Shown: positions 54,730-63,843 of the stretch, in pieces | Position numbering within the stretch: the first letter of the stretch is position 1 | How the letters are laid out: every line of letters starts with the position of its first letter | NCBI RefSeq assembly: GCF_026420865.1 | Contig: NZ_JAPCWC010000003.1 | Location: 310,001 to 374,000 of the forward strand | Length of the DNA stretch: 64,000 nt | Direction of reading: 5' to 3' | Source: Novosphingobium clariflavum | Lineage (GTDB): Bacteria; Pseudomonadota; Alphaproteobacteria; Sphingomonadales; Sphingomonadaceae | Notes under the pieces: model-generated | Seen by the model: the letters and a program-made list of their open reading frames with translations, nothing else | Told to the model about the DNA's origin: nothing | Database searches by the model: none | Translations under genes and position numbers: made by a program

Positions 54730-57183
54730 GTGAGCCAGCTTCCGATCCATGCCGTCCTGCCCGATCTTCTTGCCGCGCTGCGGGCAGAGCCGCGTGCCGT
54801 GCTGATCGCACCGCCGGGCGCCGGCAAGACAACAGCCCTGGCGCCCGCATTGCTGGGTGAACCCTGGTGCACCGGCACGGTCATCCTGCTCTCGCCCCGG
54901 CGTGTCGCTGCACGCGCGGCGGCCGAGCGCATGGCGGCGCAGCTGGGTGAGCAGGCGGGCGAGACTATCGGTTACGTCACCCGTCTCGATGTCAAGCGCT
55001 CGGCGCGCACGCGGGTCGTGGTGATGACCGAGGCAATCTTCGTGGCGACGATTCTCGCCGATCCGGAGCTATCGGGCGTTTCGGCGGTCCTGTTCGACGA
55101 GGCGCACGAGCGGCATCTCGACAGCGATCTGGGGCTGGCGCTGGCGGTGGAGGCCGGGGAAGTGCTGCGCGAGGATCTGCGGATCGTCGTGATGTCGGCG
55201 ACGATCGACGGCACGCGTTTCGCGCGTCTGCTGGGTGTGGAGACCCCGGTGATCGAGAGTGAGGGCAAGGCCTGGCCGCTCTCCATGCGCTGGCTCGGCG
55301 GTTCCCCGGATGCGCGGATCGAGGATGCCATGGCCTCCGCGATCCTTACGGCATGGCGCGAGCAGGAGGGTGATGTGCTCGCCTTCCTGCCGGGTGTGCG
55401 CGAGATTGACCGCGTTGCGGAGCGGCTGGCGGAGAAGCTGCCGAAGGCGCTTGTGCTGCCGCTTCACGGGCAATGCGAACCGGCCGCCCAGCGCGCGGCG
55501 ATCCGCCGTGATGGCGAGGGCCGCCGACGGATCGTGCTGGCGACGGCGATTGCCGAAACGTCGCTGACGCTGGACGGCGTATCGGTGGTGGTCGATGCCG
55601 GGCTGTCGCGCAGGGCGGAATTCGACAAGGCGGCGGGTGTGACCCGGCTCGTTACCCACCGTGCCAGCCGGGCATCGGCCGCGCAGCGCGCAGGCCGTGC
55701 GGCGCGGCAGGGGCCGGGCGTTGCCTACCGTTTGTGGGAAGAGGCAGCCCATCCGGGACGGCCCGAGTTCGATCCGCCTGAAATGCTGACCAGCGATCTT
55801 GCGCCTTTGACGCTGACGTTGGCGCAGTGGGGCGCGGGCGATCCGGCGGCGATGGCCTGGCTCGATGCGCCGCCGGTGCCCGCGCTCGATGCGGCGCGGC
55901 GGCAGCTCGAAGCGCTCGGCGCGCTTGATGGGGAAGGGCGGATCACCGCGTTCGGCCGCAACGTCGCCAGCCTGCCCATGGACCCGGCGCAGGCGGCGAT
56001 GATCCTCCACGGCACGGAACTCGGGGCGGGTGGGACTGCCGCAAAACTGGCGCTGCTCTTGCAGGAGCGCGGTCTTGGCGGGCGTAGTGAAGACCTGTCG
56101 CAGCGTCTATCCCGATGGGACGGAGATCGTTCGCCCCGCGCCGATGCCTCGCGCAAGCTGGCCGGGGGGTGGGCGAGGCGTGCGCGCACGCTGGTCGAAA
56201 ACGCCGAGCAGGGCGACGATGTGCCTGCGGGCGTGCTGCTCGCGCTCGGGCGTCCGGACATGCTGGCGCGCCGCCGCGATGCCAGCGGCGAAAACTGGCT
56301 GTCGGCCGGGGGCAGGGGCTATGTGCTCGACCCGGCCTCGCCGCTGGCCGCGCGCGAGTGGATGGTGATCGGCGACGCACAGGGCCAGGCGCGCGGTGCG
56401 CGTATTCTCTCCGGCGCGACGCTGGAGCCGGCTGAAGTGGAGCAATGGCTGGGAGAGCGCATCGAACGCCGCTCGGTGCTGCGCTGGAACGAATCGGAAG
56501 GCCGCGTGGAAGCGCGGCTGGAGCGGCGGATCGGGGCGATCACCTTGGCGAGCGGACCCGATCCGGCGCCTGACCCGGCGGCGATCTCTGCTTTCCTGCT
56601 GGAGCGTGTGCGCGAGAAGGGGCTCGATCTGGTGCCGTTCGGCAAGGGCGCCCATGCCTTGCTGCGGCGGGCGCGCTATGCCGGGATCGAGGCCCTGTCC
56701 GACGCGGCCCTGCTGGCCGACCTCGACGACTGGCTCGGCCCGCTGCTGGGGCGGCGGCTGGATGCGGTGGACAAGGGGGCGCTGGCCGAAGCCTTGCGGG
56801 GGCGCATGACCTGGGACGACCAGCAGGCGCTGGAAAAGCTCGCTCCGCCGGAATTCCGCAGCCCGGCGGGCACCAGCCATGCCATCGATTACGAGGATGA
56901 GGGCGGCCCGAGCGTGGAAGTGCGCGTGCAGGCCCTGTTCGGGTTGGACCGTCATCCGACGTTCGGTCAGCCCCCGCAGCCGCTTTTGCTCAAGCTGACC
57001 TCGCCTGCGGGACGGCCGATCCAGACCACGCGCGATCTGCCCGGTTTCTGGCGCGGATCGTGGCGCGACGTGCAGCGCGACATGAAGGGACGCTACCCCA
57101 GGCACCGCTGGCCGGACGCGCCGTGGACCGAAGATCCCAGCCTCAAGACGAGAAATGCATTCGAAGCATCACGCGGCAAATGA
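54730..57183 (+). CDS. hrpB: ATP-dependent helicase HrpB
   Basis: An 817-residue DEAH-box RNA helicase. Motif I is APPGAGKTT (near residue 30), motif Ia SPRRVAARAAA, motif II DEAHERHLDSD (DEAH), motif III MSATID, and motifs V and VI are IVLATAIAETSLTL and QRAGRAARQGPG. The C-terminal part (about 680-817) is the HrpB-specific domain ending with PRHRWPDAPW. The cellular target is unknown. The start is the GTG at 54730 with a perfect AAGGAG upstream. It is divergent from the GGDEF-EAL gene and followed 45 bp later by the complex I subunit gene. Confidence 0.93.
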   Translation: MSQLPIHAVLPDLLAALRAEPRAVLIAPPGAGKTTALAPALLGEPWCTGTVILLSPRRVAARAAAERMAAQLGEQAGETIGYVTRLDVKRSARTRVVVMTEAIFVATILADPELSGVSAVLFDEAHERHLDSDLGLALAVEAGEVLREDLRIVVMSATIDGTRFARLLGVETPVIESEGKAWPLSMRWLGGSPDARIEDAMASAILTAWREQEGDVLAFLPGVREIDRVAERLAEKLPKALVLPLHGQCEPAAQRAAIRRDGEGRRRIVLATAIAETSLTLDGVSVVVDAGLSRRAEFDKAAGVTRLVTHRASRASAAQRAGRAARQGPGVAYRLWEEAAHPGRPEFDPPEMLTSDLAPLTLTLAQWGAGDPAAMAWLDAPPVPALDAARRQLEALGALDGEGRITAFGRNVASLPMDPAQAAMILHGTELGAGGTAAKLALLLQERGLGGRSEDLSQRLSRWDGDRSPRADASRKLAGGWARRARTLVENAEQGDDVPAGVLLALGRPDMLARRRDASGENWLSAGGRGYVLDPASPLAAREWMVIGDAQGQARGARILSGATLEPAEVEQWLGERIERRSVLRWNESEGRVEARLERRIGAITLASGPDPAPDPAAISAFLLERVREKGLDLVPFGKGAHALLRRARYAGIEALSDAALLADLDDWLGPLLGRRLDAVDKGALAEALRGRMTWDDQQALEKLAPPEFRSPAGTSHAIDYEDEGGPSVEVRVQALFGLDRHPTFGQPPQPLLLKLTSPAGRPIQTTRDLPGFWRGSWRDVQRDMKGRYPRHRWPDAPWTEDPSLKTRNAFEASRGK

Positions 57184-57228
57184 TTTGCGCTTGATTCTCT
57201 CCCCGATTCGGCGCCAAAGCGCTTGGCT

Positions 57229-57507
57229 ATGAGTGCACGCATCTATCAGCGCCCGAAGAACGCCATGCAGTCCGGCAAGGCACTGCTGGATCAGTGGATC
57301 CTCGAATTCGTCCCGGCGGAGGCGAAGAAGCCCGACCCGTTGATGGGCTGGGCCGGTTCGGGTGACACGCAGCAGCAGGTCACCCTGAAGTTCCCGACGG
57401 TGGACGAAGCCAAGGCTTACGCCGATCGTTACGGCATCGAAACGGAAGTTCACGCAACCCCGCCGCGCCGCCTCAAGATCCAGGCTTACGCCGACAACTT
57501 CCGTTGA
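57229..57507 (+). CDS. NADH dehydrogenase complex I accessory subunit (NDUFS4-like)
   Basis: A 92-residue protein of the 'ETC complex I subunit conserved region' family, related to the mitochondrial 18-kDa (NDUFS4) subunit. The match is ARIYQRPKNAMQSGKALLDQ near the start, DPLMGWAGSGDTQQQVTLKF in the middle and a basic end RRLKIQAYADNFR. It probably binds the peripheral arm of complex I at the cytosolic side. The ATG at 57229 is preferred to a TTG two codons earlier. It is followed by a strong terminator. Confidence 0.88.
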   Translation: MSARIYQRPKNAMQSGKALLDQWILEFVPAEAKKPDPLMGWAGSGDTQQQVTLKFPTVDEAKAYADRYGIETEVHATPPRRLKIQAYADNFR

Positions 57508-57531
57508 TCCCTCGCGCTGGACGCGCGGTTT

Positions 57532-57577
57532 AGAGCGATCGATCCGACTGCATCGGATCGATCGCTCTCAGTTTTTT
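57532..57577 (+). terminator. Terminator after the complex I subunit gene
   Basis: A perfect 16-bp stem (AGAGCGATCGATCCGA at 57532-57547 with 57553-57568) has a CTGCA loop, and TTTTTT follows at 57572-57577. Confidence 0.92.
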
Positions 57578-57585
57578 GGTTTGTC

Positions 57586-57677
57586 GCATTTTCTTAGTCA
57601 TCAGGTGATCCACCTGATTAGAAAATGCTCTGCTTCAGCAATCGGCCCGCGTTTCCATGGAGGAAACGCGGGCCGAT
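57586..57677. repeat. Two further hairpins upstream of ffs
   Basis: The first is GCATTTTCT...ATCAGGTG with CACCTGAT...AGAAAATGC (57586-57628, with a bulge). The second is a perfect 16-bp stem ATCGGCCCGCGTTTCC (57641-57656) with 57662-57677 and a 5-nt loop. Neither ends in a T-run. Together with the terminator they form three stacked hairpins before the ffs promoter. Confidence 0.7.
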
Positions 57678-57727
57678 GCCGTTTCGGAGGCGGCGAATCG
57701 CCATGCGAATTTCCTCCGCCTCGGGGC

Positions 57728-57756
57728 TGGACAAACCGGCGGCACCCCGCCATATG
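57728..57756 (+). promoter_or_regulatory. Predicted promoter of ffs
   Basis: TGGACA (57728-57733) and CATATG (57751-57756) are separated by exactly 17 bp, and the predicted 5' end of the SRP RNA is 8 nt after the -10 box. The fit between promoter spacing and the independently folded RNA start raises confidence. Confidence 0.6.
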
Positions 57757-57763
57757 CCCGCCC

Positions 57764-57851
57764 GGGAGTCGGGTGGACGTTTGCGTTCGCCAACTTGGTC
57801 AGGTCCGGAAGGAAGCAGCCACAACGGATTGCGGCGGGTCGCCCGGCTCCT
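57764..57851 (+). ncRNA. ffs: Signal recognition particle RNA (small, 4.5S type)
   Basis: The RNA part of the SRP, which pairs with Ffh to target membrane proteins. The hallmark helix 8 element GGTCAGGTCCGGAAGGAAGC (57806-57825) with GGAA tetraloop is present. Ends fold as GGGAGTCGGG with CCCGGCTCCT, giving an 88-nt hairpin (± a few nt), the size class of proteobacterial small SRP RNAs. The gene sits directly upstream of dnaX, as in related bacteria. A promoter fits the 5' end, and a terminator follows at 57891-57916. Confidence 0.93.
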
Positions 57852-57890
57852 TCTCTCAAGCTTGAGAGATTACCCTGTAAGAGGGTTCGA

Positions 57891-57916
57891 AATGCCGCCT
57901 CAGGGCGGCATTTTTT
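57891..57916 (+). terminator. Terminator after ffs
   Basis: AATGCCGCC (57891-57899) pairs with GGCGGCATT (57904-57912) around a TCAG loop and continues as TTTTTT. A second palindrome, CTCTCAAGCTTGAGAG, lies 22 nt before it. Confidence 0.9.
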
Positions 57917-57984
57917 GTGCGCGGCTGTGGAGCAAATCGCTTTCCTCCTGACAATTCGGCCCCCAGCGCCTAGTTTGGCAGGCG

Positions 57985-59934
57985 ATGGACGATTCACCAG
58001 ACATGTTCGGCGACAGCCCCCCCTGGAACGACGGGGACGAGGAAGAGGCCGCAGCGACTTCGGCGGAACTGGAAGCGGCCGGTCAGGTCTCGCTGTTCGG
58101 TGACCCTGAACCTGCGCCCCAGCCTGAGCCTGAACCACAGTCCGAGCCTGTTGCGGCAGAGCCCGAGCCAGCGGCTCAGGCCGAAGCCGCGCCGGAGCCC
58201 GAACCTGTTTCCACTCCACCGCCGGTCGCAGCCGCTCCCGCGTCGGCACCTGCGGCTCCGGCCCCGGCTCCAAAGGCCACCGCCCCGGCGAGCGCCGCTG
58301 CGCAGCCCTATCGCGTGCTGGCGCGCAAGTATCGTCCGCAGAGCTTCGGCGAACTGATCGGACAGGAAGCGATGGTCCAGACCCTGGCCAACGCCATAAA
58401 ACGCGATCGGCTGGCTCATGCCTTCCTGATGACCGGCGTGCGCGGTGTCGGCAAGACCTCGACCGCGCGCCTCATTGCCAAGGCTCTCAACTGCATTGGT
58501 CCGGATGGGCAGGGCGGCCCGACGATCGACCCTTGCGGCGTTTGCGAGCCCTGTCAGGCGATTGCCGAGGGCCGTCATATCGACGTGATCGAGATGGACG
58601 CCGCCTCGCATACCGGCGTCGACGACGTGCGCGAGATCATCGAGGCGGTGCGCTATGCCGCCGTTTCGGCGCGCTACAAGATCTACATCATCGACGAAGT
58701 TCACATGCTGTCGCGCAATGCATTCAATGCCTTGCTCAAGACACTCGAGGAGCCTCCCGCGCATGTGAAGTTCCTTTTCGCGACGACCGAGGTCGATAAG
58801 CTGCCGGTGACGGTGCTGTCGCGCTGCCAGCGGTTCGACTTGCGCCGCATTCCCGCGCCGATGCTGGCGGAGCATTTCGCCAAGGTCTGCGGCCTTGAAG
58901 GCGTGGACGCGGAAGCCGAGGCGTTGGCGATGGTTGCTGCTGCGGCCGAAGGGTCGGTGCGCGACGGCCTGTCGATTCTCGACCAGGCGATTGCCCATGC
59001 CGACCTTGACGGCGAAGGGCAGGTCCGTGCCGAAAAGGTGCGCGACATGTTGGGCCTTTCCGACAAGAGCGCGCAGCGCCGTCTGATCACCGCGATCCTC
59101 GACGGCAAGGGCGGCGATCTGCTCGAACTGGTTGCCCATCAATTCGCGCTCGGTGTCGAACCGATCTCGATCCTGCGCGGCTTGATGGCACTGACCCATC
59201 GTATCGCTGTCGCACAGGTCGCCGGGGGCGCGCACGATGCCCATTCGGCGGAGGAGCGGGAGGCGATCGAGGGCTGGGCGAGGGCGCTCAAGGCCGGGCA
59301 GGTTCATCGTCTCTGGCAGCTTCTTCTCAAGGGCCATGATGAAGTGAAGTCCGCGCCTGATCCGTTGGTGGCCACGCAGATGGCGCTCCTGCGGATCATG
59401 CATGCGGCGGACATGCCCGATCCCGGCTCTTTGGTGAAAAAGCTGGAGGAGTTGGCGGCCCGTGCTCCGGTTGCGGCTCCGGCTGGCGACAGTTCCGGTG
59501 CCGTCGCTCCGGCACCGGTGGCCGTGGCGACGCCGGTCGTGGTGGCGCGGCGCTGGGTAGAACTGGTCGACGATGTCGAGCATGCCGGCGAACTTTCCAC
59601 TGCCAACACCATGCGCATGCAGGTCCGCGTCGTGGAACTCGGAACGAGCATGCTTCGTTATGCGCAGCCGCCGGGGTTCAGCGAGGACATCACCGCGATC
59701 CTGCGCAACGCTCTGGGCAAGGCGACGGGCGAGCGCTGGGAAGTGTTCAAGGTCAGCGAAGGGGGCGCACCGACGCTCGTCGAACTGGCCGAGGCGGAAA
59801 AGACGGCGGCCAGCGATGCCGTCAGCCAGCACCCGCTCGTGTTGGCGACCAAGGCGGCCTTTCCAGAGGCCCAAGTGATCGAGGATGACCGTCCGCTCGC
59901 CGTTGGCGGTGGCGGGCGCAATTGGAGACGTTGA
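57985..59934 (+). CDS. dnaX: DNA polymerase III subunit gamma/tau
   Basis: The clamp-loader ATPase subunit has 649 residues. A long acidic, Pro/Glu/Ala-rich N-terminal extension (about 1-105) precedes the conserved LARKYRPQSFGELIGQEAMV. Walker A is GVRGVGKTSTAR; a zinc site with CGVCEPC and Walker B IIDEVHML follow, then domains II-III. The C-terminal tau-like part is long and low in similarity. Downstream, only 1 bp from its stop, is the YbaB gene, so the two are coupled. ffs is directly upstream. No frameshift site for gamma was recognised. Confidence 0.96.
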   Translation: MDDSPDMFGDSPPWNDGDEEEAAATSAELEAAGQVSLFGDPEPAPQPEPEPQSEPVAAEPEPAAQAEAAPEPEPVSTPPPVAAAPASAPAAPAPAPKATAPASAAAQPYRVLARKYRPQSFGELIGQEAMVQTLANAIKRDRLAHAFLMTGVRGVGKTSTARLIAKALNCIGPDGQGGPTIDPCGVCEPCQAIAEGRHIDVIEMDAASHTGVDDVREIIEAVRYAAVSARYKIYIIDEVHMLSRNAFNALLKTLEEPPAHVKFLFATTEVDKLPVTVLSRCQRFDLRRIPAPMLAEHFAKVCGLEGVDAEAEALAMVAAAAEGSVRDGLSILDQAIAHADLDGEGQVRAEKVRDMLGLSDKSAQRRLITAILDGKGGDLLELVAHQFALGVEPISILRGLMALTHRIAVAQVAGGAHDAHSAEEREAIEGWARALKAGQVHRLWQLLLKGHDEVKSAPDPLVATQMALLRIMHAADMPDPGSLVKKLEELAARAPVAAPAGDSSGAVAPAPVAVATPVVVARRWVELVDDVEHAGELSTANTMRMQVRVVELGTSMLRYAQPPGFSEDITAILRNALGKATGERWEVFKVSEGGAPTLVELAEAEKTAASDAVSQHPLVLATKAAFPEAQVIEDDRPLAVGGGGRNWRR

Positions 59935-59935
59935 G

Positions 59936-60271
59936 ATGAAGTCCATGGAAGAGATGATCCAGGCGGCGCAGCAGGCCGCCGAGACCATCCAGAAGCAGAT
60001 GAACGACACCCAGGCCAAGCTCGACACGCTGGAAGTCGAAGGGCTTTCTGGGGGCGGTCTGGTCAAGATCCGCTGCTCGGCCAAGGGCCGTGTGATCGGC
60101 GTCGCTATCGATGACAGCCTGCTGCAGCCCGGCGAAAAGCAGATCCTCGAAGATCTCGTGGCCGCTGCCTACAACGACGCGCGCGTGAAGGCGGACTCGG
60201 TGGCGGGAGAGGAACTTGCCAAGGCGCAGCAGGGCATGGGCCTGCCGCCGGGCTTCAAGATGCCGTTCTGA
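59936..60271 (+). CDS. YbaB/EbfC family nucleoid-associated protein
   Basis: A 111-residue DNA-binding dimer. The tweezer-like fold has a helical start (MKSMEEMIQAAQQAAETIQK) and the conserved VEGLSGGGLVKIRCSAKGRV block, with SLLQPGEKQILEDLVAAAYNDA later. The gene follows dnaX with 1 bp between (stop 59934, ATG 59936), the classical dnaX-ybaB pair. recR, which often comes next in proteobacteria, is not found in the 200 bp before the next gene. Confidence 0.92.
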   Translation: MKSMEEMIQAAQQAAETIQKQMNDTQAKLDTLEVEGLSGGGLVKIRCSAKGRVIGVAIDDSLLQPGEKQILEDLVAAAYNDARVKADSVAGEELAKAQQGMGLPPGFKMPF

Positions 60272-60478
60272 CGACGGGCCGCCGCCGAGGCGGCGCATTG
60301 TCGTGAAGACGAACGCGAGCCGCTCGAGGGGCGCGTTGCGGATGTTCCGCGACGGCCTTTCGGGCGGCTTTGTCGTTTTCGCGGGTGCCGTGCCGGATTG
60401 CTGCGGGTTAAAACTTTGAAAGTCCGCTGGAGGAGCGCGTGTTTCTGCCGATCCGGTTTGGCCGGGGCGGTGGCCTGA

Positions 60479-61006
60479 TTAGGATGGACTTTTGCCCGGC
60501 GCGCCGGACTTCCCTGATGGAATGGCCACGAAGCGGCTGAGGACACAGAACTGCAGCAGCGTGGAAAACACGGTGGTTGCCACGCCGGCAATGTAGGGAT
60601 CGTGCTGCAATGTCAGTGCTATATCGAGAAATGCGACGCTGGCCAGATAGTTGAGGCCATAGGCGAGGAGGAACCGGCTCAGTGGGAAGTTCGAATTGCC
60701 GAAGACCAGGCTTCGGTAGGTGAAGAAGTTGAACATGATGCCAGCTATGCGGCTGAGTAATTGTGCGGTTTGCGGGTGCAGTCCCAGCGTGATCATCATT
60801 GCGTATAGGCCGTAGCCGAAGGCCGTATTGATCCCGCCGGTAACGTAGAACCGGGCTAGCCTGGCCAGGGCCTGGTATCTTTCCGGTGCGGCGTTCCGCC
60901 AGGACGCGGCAGTCGGCGCGGGGGGCAGCGTGCCCGATGCGGAACCGGCCTGCGTGGCGGAATGCAAGTCGTCTTTCGTGCCTGGCGGTGGGCCGGCGGC
61001 CGGCAT
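60479..61006 (-). CDS. GtrA-like membrane protein
   Basis: A 175-residue protein. The first 45 residues are hydrophilic and Pro/Ala-rich. Four membrane helices follow (about 47-68, 75-97, 105-125, 140-162), with the GtrA-type start RFYVTGGINTAFGYGLYAMM and the helix FNFFTYRSLVFGN. GtrA proteins are thought to move lipid-linked sugars across the inner membrane, as in O-antigen glucosylation and teichoic acid systems. No glycosyltransferase is adjacent, so the role here is open. It is divergent from lon with about 220 bp between starts. Confidence 0.85.
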   Translation of the reverse strand: MPAAGPPPGTKDDLHSATQAGSASGTLPPAPTAASWRNAAPERYQALARLARFYVTGGINTAFGYGLYAMMITLGLHPQTAQLLSRIAGIMFNFFTYRSLVFGNSNFPLSRFLLAYGLNYLASVAFLDIALTLQHDPYIAGVATTVFSTLLQFCVLSRFVAIPSGKSGAPGKSPS

Positions 61007-61229
61007 GCTTCCTCCTGATATCCCGTTGTTCCTCTATAAGGTAAGGACCAAAAGAGGTGGGGTCGTCCGGAATTGTCTCCAGAGTGGAGAGAAGGCGGTT
61101 TGTCAGGACAAGGCGGGGGCGTTATGACAATCGCTTCCACAGTCTTTCGCGGTTAGTGCATTGCGTCCGCGCTGGATGACACCATATCTACGGGCAATGG
61201 CCGGGATTTCCGTTAGGCACCTGGCAAGT

Positions 61230-63644
61230 ATGGAATTGGAAAAGCTCTTGAACCTGCTTCCGCTGCTGCCTCTGCGCGATATCGTCGTGTTCCCCGGCAT
61301 GGTTGTGCCACTTTTCGTGGGGCGCGAGAAATCGGTGGCCGCGCTCGAAGCGGCCATGGCCGGTGAAAAGGATATTTTCCTGCTCGCCCAGCTTGATCCC
61401 GGCTGCGACGATCCCGAGCGTGACGATCTCTATGATACCGGCGTAATTGCCAGTGTCCTGCAATTGCTCAAGCTGCCCGATGGAACCGTGCGTGTGCTGG
61501 TGGAGGGCCAGGATCGTGCTCGCCTCGAAATGCTGCAGACGGAAACCGGGGCCGAGGGCGAGATGCTCGTGGCGCAGGTTGAGCGCATTGAATCGAGTGA
61601 GGCCGAAGGCACCGAAGTGGCCGCGATGATGCGCACGGTGGTCGAGCAGTTCGGCGAATATGCCAAGCTCAACAAGAAGCTGTCGCAGGATGCCGGTGAA
61701 CAGCTGGGTGACATCGATGATGCCGCGCGCCTCGCCGATACCGTGGCCGCACAGCTTTCGGCCAAGGTGGCCGACAAGCAGGCCGTGCTGTCCGAACCCG
61801 ATCCGCTCAAGCGGCTTGAAATGGTCTACTCCTTCATGGAGGGCGAACTCGGCGTCCTGCAGGTCGAGCGCAAGATCCGTGGCCGTGTGAAGCGCCAGAT
61901 GGAAAAGACCCAGCGCGAATATTACCTGAATGAACAGCTCAAGGCGATCCAGTCGGAGCTGGGCGGTGGTGACGGCGAGGAAGCCAACGAACTGGCTGAA
62001 CTCCAGGACAAGATCGAAAAGACCAAGCTCTCCAAGGAAGCGCGCGAGAAGGCGACCGCCGAACTGAAGAAGCTCAAGTCGATGCAGCCGATGAGCGCGG
62101 AAGCGACCGTCATCCGCAACTACCTCGATGTGCTGCTGGGCCTGCCCTGGGGCAAGAAGAGCAAGTTGAAGCGCGACATTTCCGAAGCGCAGACGGTGCT
62201 CGATTCCGACCATTACGCGCTCGACAAGGTCAAGGACCGCATCGTCGAGTATCTGGCGGTGCAGGCACGCACAAACAAGCTCAAGGGGCCGATCCTCTGC
62301 CTCGTCGGCCCTCCGGGCGTCGGCAAGACCTCGCTCGGCAAGTCGATCGCCAAGGCGACCGGGCGCGAGTTCATCCGCCAGTCGCTGGGCGGTGTGCGTG
62401 ACGAGGCTGAGATCCGTGGTCACCGCCGCACCTATATCGGCTCGCTGCCAGGCAAAATCGTCACCAACCTGCGCAAGTCGGGCAAGTCCAACCCGCTCTT
62501 CCTGCTGGATGAGATCGACAAGCTGGGTCAGGATTTCCGTGGCGATCCGGCCTCGGCGTTGCTCGAAGTGCTGGATCCCGAACAGAACGCCAAGTTCCAG
62601 GACCACTATCTGGAACTCGACATCGACCTGTCGGACGTGATGTTCGTCTGCACCGCGAACAGCCTGAATCTGCCCCAGCCGCTGCTGGACCGCATGGAGA
62701 TCATCCGTCTCGAAGGTTATACCGAGGACGAGAAGGTCGAGATCGCCGAGCGGCACCTGATCCGCAAGCAGATCGAGGCGCATGGCCTGAAGAAGGGTGA
62801 GTTCACGCTGACGCAGGACGGCCTGCGCGACCTCATCCGCTATTACACCCGTGAAGCGGGCGTGCGTACGCTGGAGCGCGAGATTGCCCGGCTGGCGCGC
62901 AAGTCCCTGCGCCAGATCCTTGAAGGCAAGGCCAAGGAAGTGGTCATCACGCCCGAAAACCTGGCCGACTTCGCCGGTGTGCGCAAGTTCCGCCATGGCG
63001 TGGGCGAGGAAGAGCATCAGGTCGGCGCCGTCACCGGTCTCGCCTGGACCGAGGTCGGCGGCGAACTGCTGACGATCGAAAGCGTCACCGTGCCTGGCAA
63101 GGGCGCCATCAAGGCGACCGGCAAGCTGGGCGAAGTGATGAACGAGTCGATCCAGACCGCGTTCAGCTTCGTGCGGGCGCGTTCGCCTGCCTATGGCATC
63201 AAGCCTTCGATCTTCAACAAGAAGGACATCCACATCCACCTGCCCGAGGGTGCGGTGCCCAAGGATGGTCCGTCGGCGGGTATCGGCATGGTCACCTCGA
63301 TCGTCTCGACGCTCACCGGCGTGCCGGTGCGCAAGGACGTTGCGATGACCGGTGAAGTCACGCTGCGGGGCCGCGTACTGCCGATTGGCGGTCTCAAGGA
63401 GAAGCTGCTGGCGGCGCTACGCGGCGGCATCACCACCGTGCTGATTCCGGAAGAGAACCGCAAGGATCTTGCCGAGATCCCGGATAACGTGAAGCAGGGG
63501 CTGGACATCATTCCGGTCAGCCATGTCGACGAAGTTCTGGCCAAGGCGCTGGTCGATCCGCTCACCGCGATCGAGTGGACCGAAGCGGACGAACTGGCGG
63601 CGGCGCCGCCGCAAACGCCCGCTCCGTCGGCCACGGCGCACTGA
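61230..63644 (+). CDS. lon: ATP-dependent protease Lon
   Basis: Lon degrades damaged and regulatory proteins in the cytosol as a hexamer. The 804-residue protein has the N-terminal LAN domain ([22 protein letters not shown]), a coiled-coil middle, an AAA+ module with Walker [14 protein letters not shown] and Walker [12 protein letters not shown], and a C-terminal protease domain with the catalytic Ser in [10 protein letters not shown] and the Lys in [18 protein letters not shown]. The ATG at 61230 fits the family; a longer reading from 61161 adds an unconserved part. It is monocistronic, with a terminator directly after. A heat-shock promoter was not recognised. Confidence 0.97.
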   Translation: MELEKLLNLLPLLPLRDIVVFPGMVVPLFVGREKSVAALEAAMAGEKDIFLLAQLDPGCDDPERDDLYDTGVIASVLQLLKLPDGTVRVLVEGQDRARLEMLQTETGAEGEMLVAQVERIESSEAEGTEVAAMMRTVVEQFGEYAKLNKKLSQDAGEQLGDIDDAARLADTVAAQLSAKVADKQAVLSEPDPLKRLEMVYSFMEGELGVLQVERKIRGRVKRQMEKTQREYYLNEQLKAIQSELGGGDGEEANELAELQDKIEKTKLSKEAREKATAELKKLKSMQPMSAEATVIRNYLDVLLGLPWGKKSKLKRDISEAQTVLDSDHYALDKVKDRIVEYLAVQARTNKLKGPILCLVGPPGVGKTSLGKSIAKATGREFIRQSLGGVRDEAEIRGHRRTYIGSLPGKIVTNLRKSGKSNPLFLLDEIDKLGQDFRGDPASALLEVLDPEQNAKFQDHYLELDIDLSDVMFVCTANSLNLPQPLLDRMEIIRLEGYTEDEKVEIAERHLIRKQIEAHGLKKGEFTLTQDGLRDLIRYYTREAGVRTLEREIARLARKSLRQILEGKAKEVVITPENLADFAGVRKFRHGVGEEEHQVGAVTGLAWTEVGGELLTIESVTVPGKGAIKATGKLGEVMNESIQTAFSFVRARSPAYGIKPSIFNKKDIHIHLPEGAVPKDGPSAGIGMVTSIVSTLTGVPVRKDVAMTGEVTLRGRVLPIGGLKEKLLAALRGGITTVLIPEENRKDLAEIPDNVKQGLDIIPVSHVDEVLAKALVDPLTAIEWTEADELAAAPPQTPAPSATAH

Positions 63645-63672
63645 GGCGCGGCCGTAATTCGCAAAATAGGAG

Positions 63673-63700
63673 GGGCGCCGGGCTATCCGGCGCCCTTTTT
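63673..63700 (+). terminator. Terminator after lon
   Basis: GGGCGCCGG (63673-63681) pairs with CCGGCGCCC (63687-63695) around a GCTAT loop, followed by T5 (63696-63700). Confidence 0.92.
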
Positions 63701-63843
63701 CTTGAGGCCGCACGTTTGATGGTAGCATCGGCGTAACGGCGCGCCGGAAGCGCTGAAGATTTCGGCTCGGGCGAATTACCGGCGATAACGGCTGGGAAAA
63801 TTCCATATTGTGGTTAAAGGGCCGGAAACCTTCGGTGCCTGCG

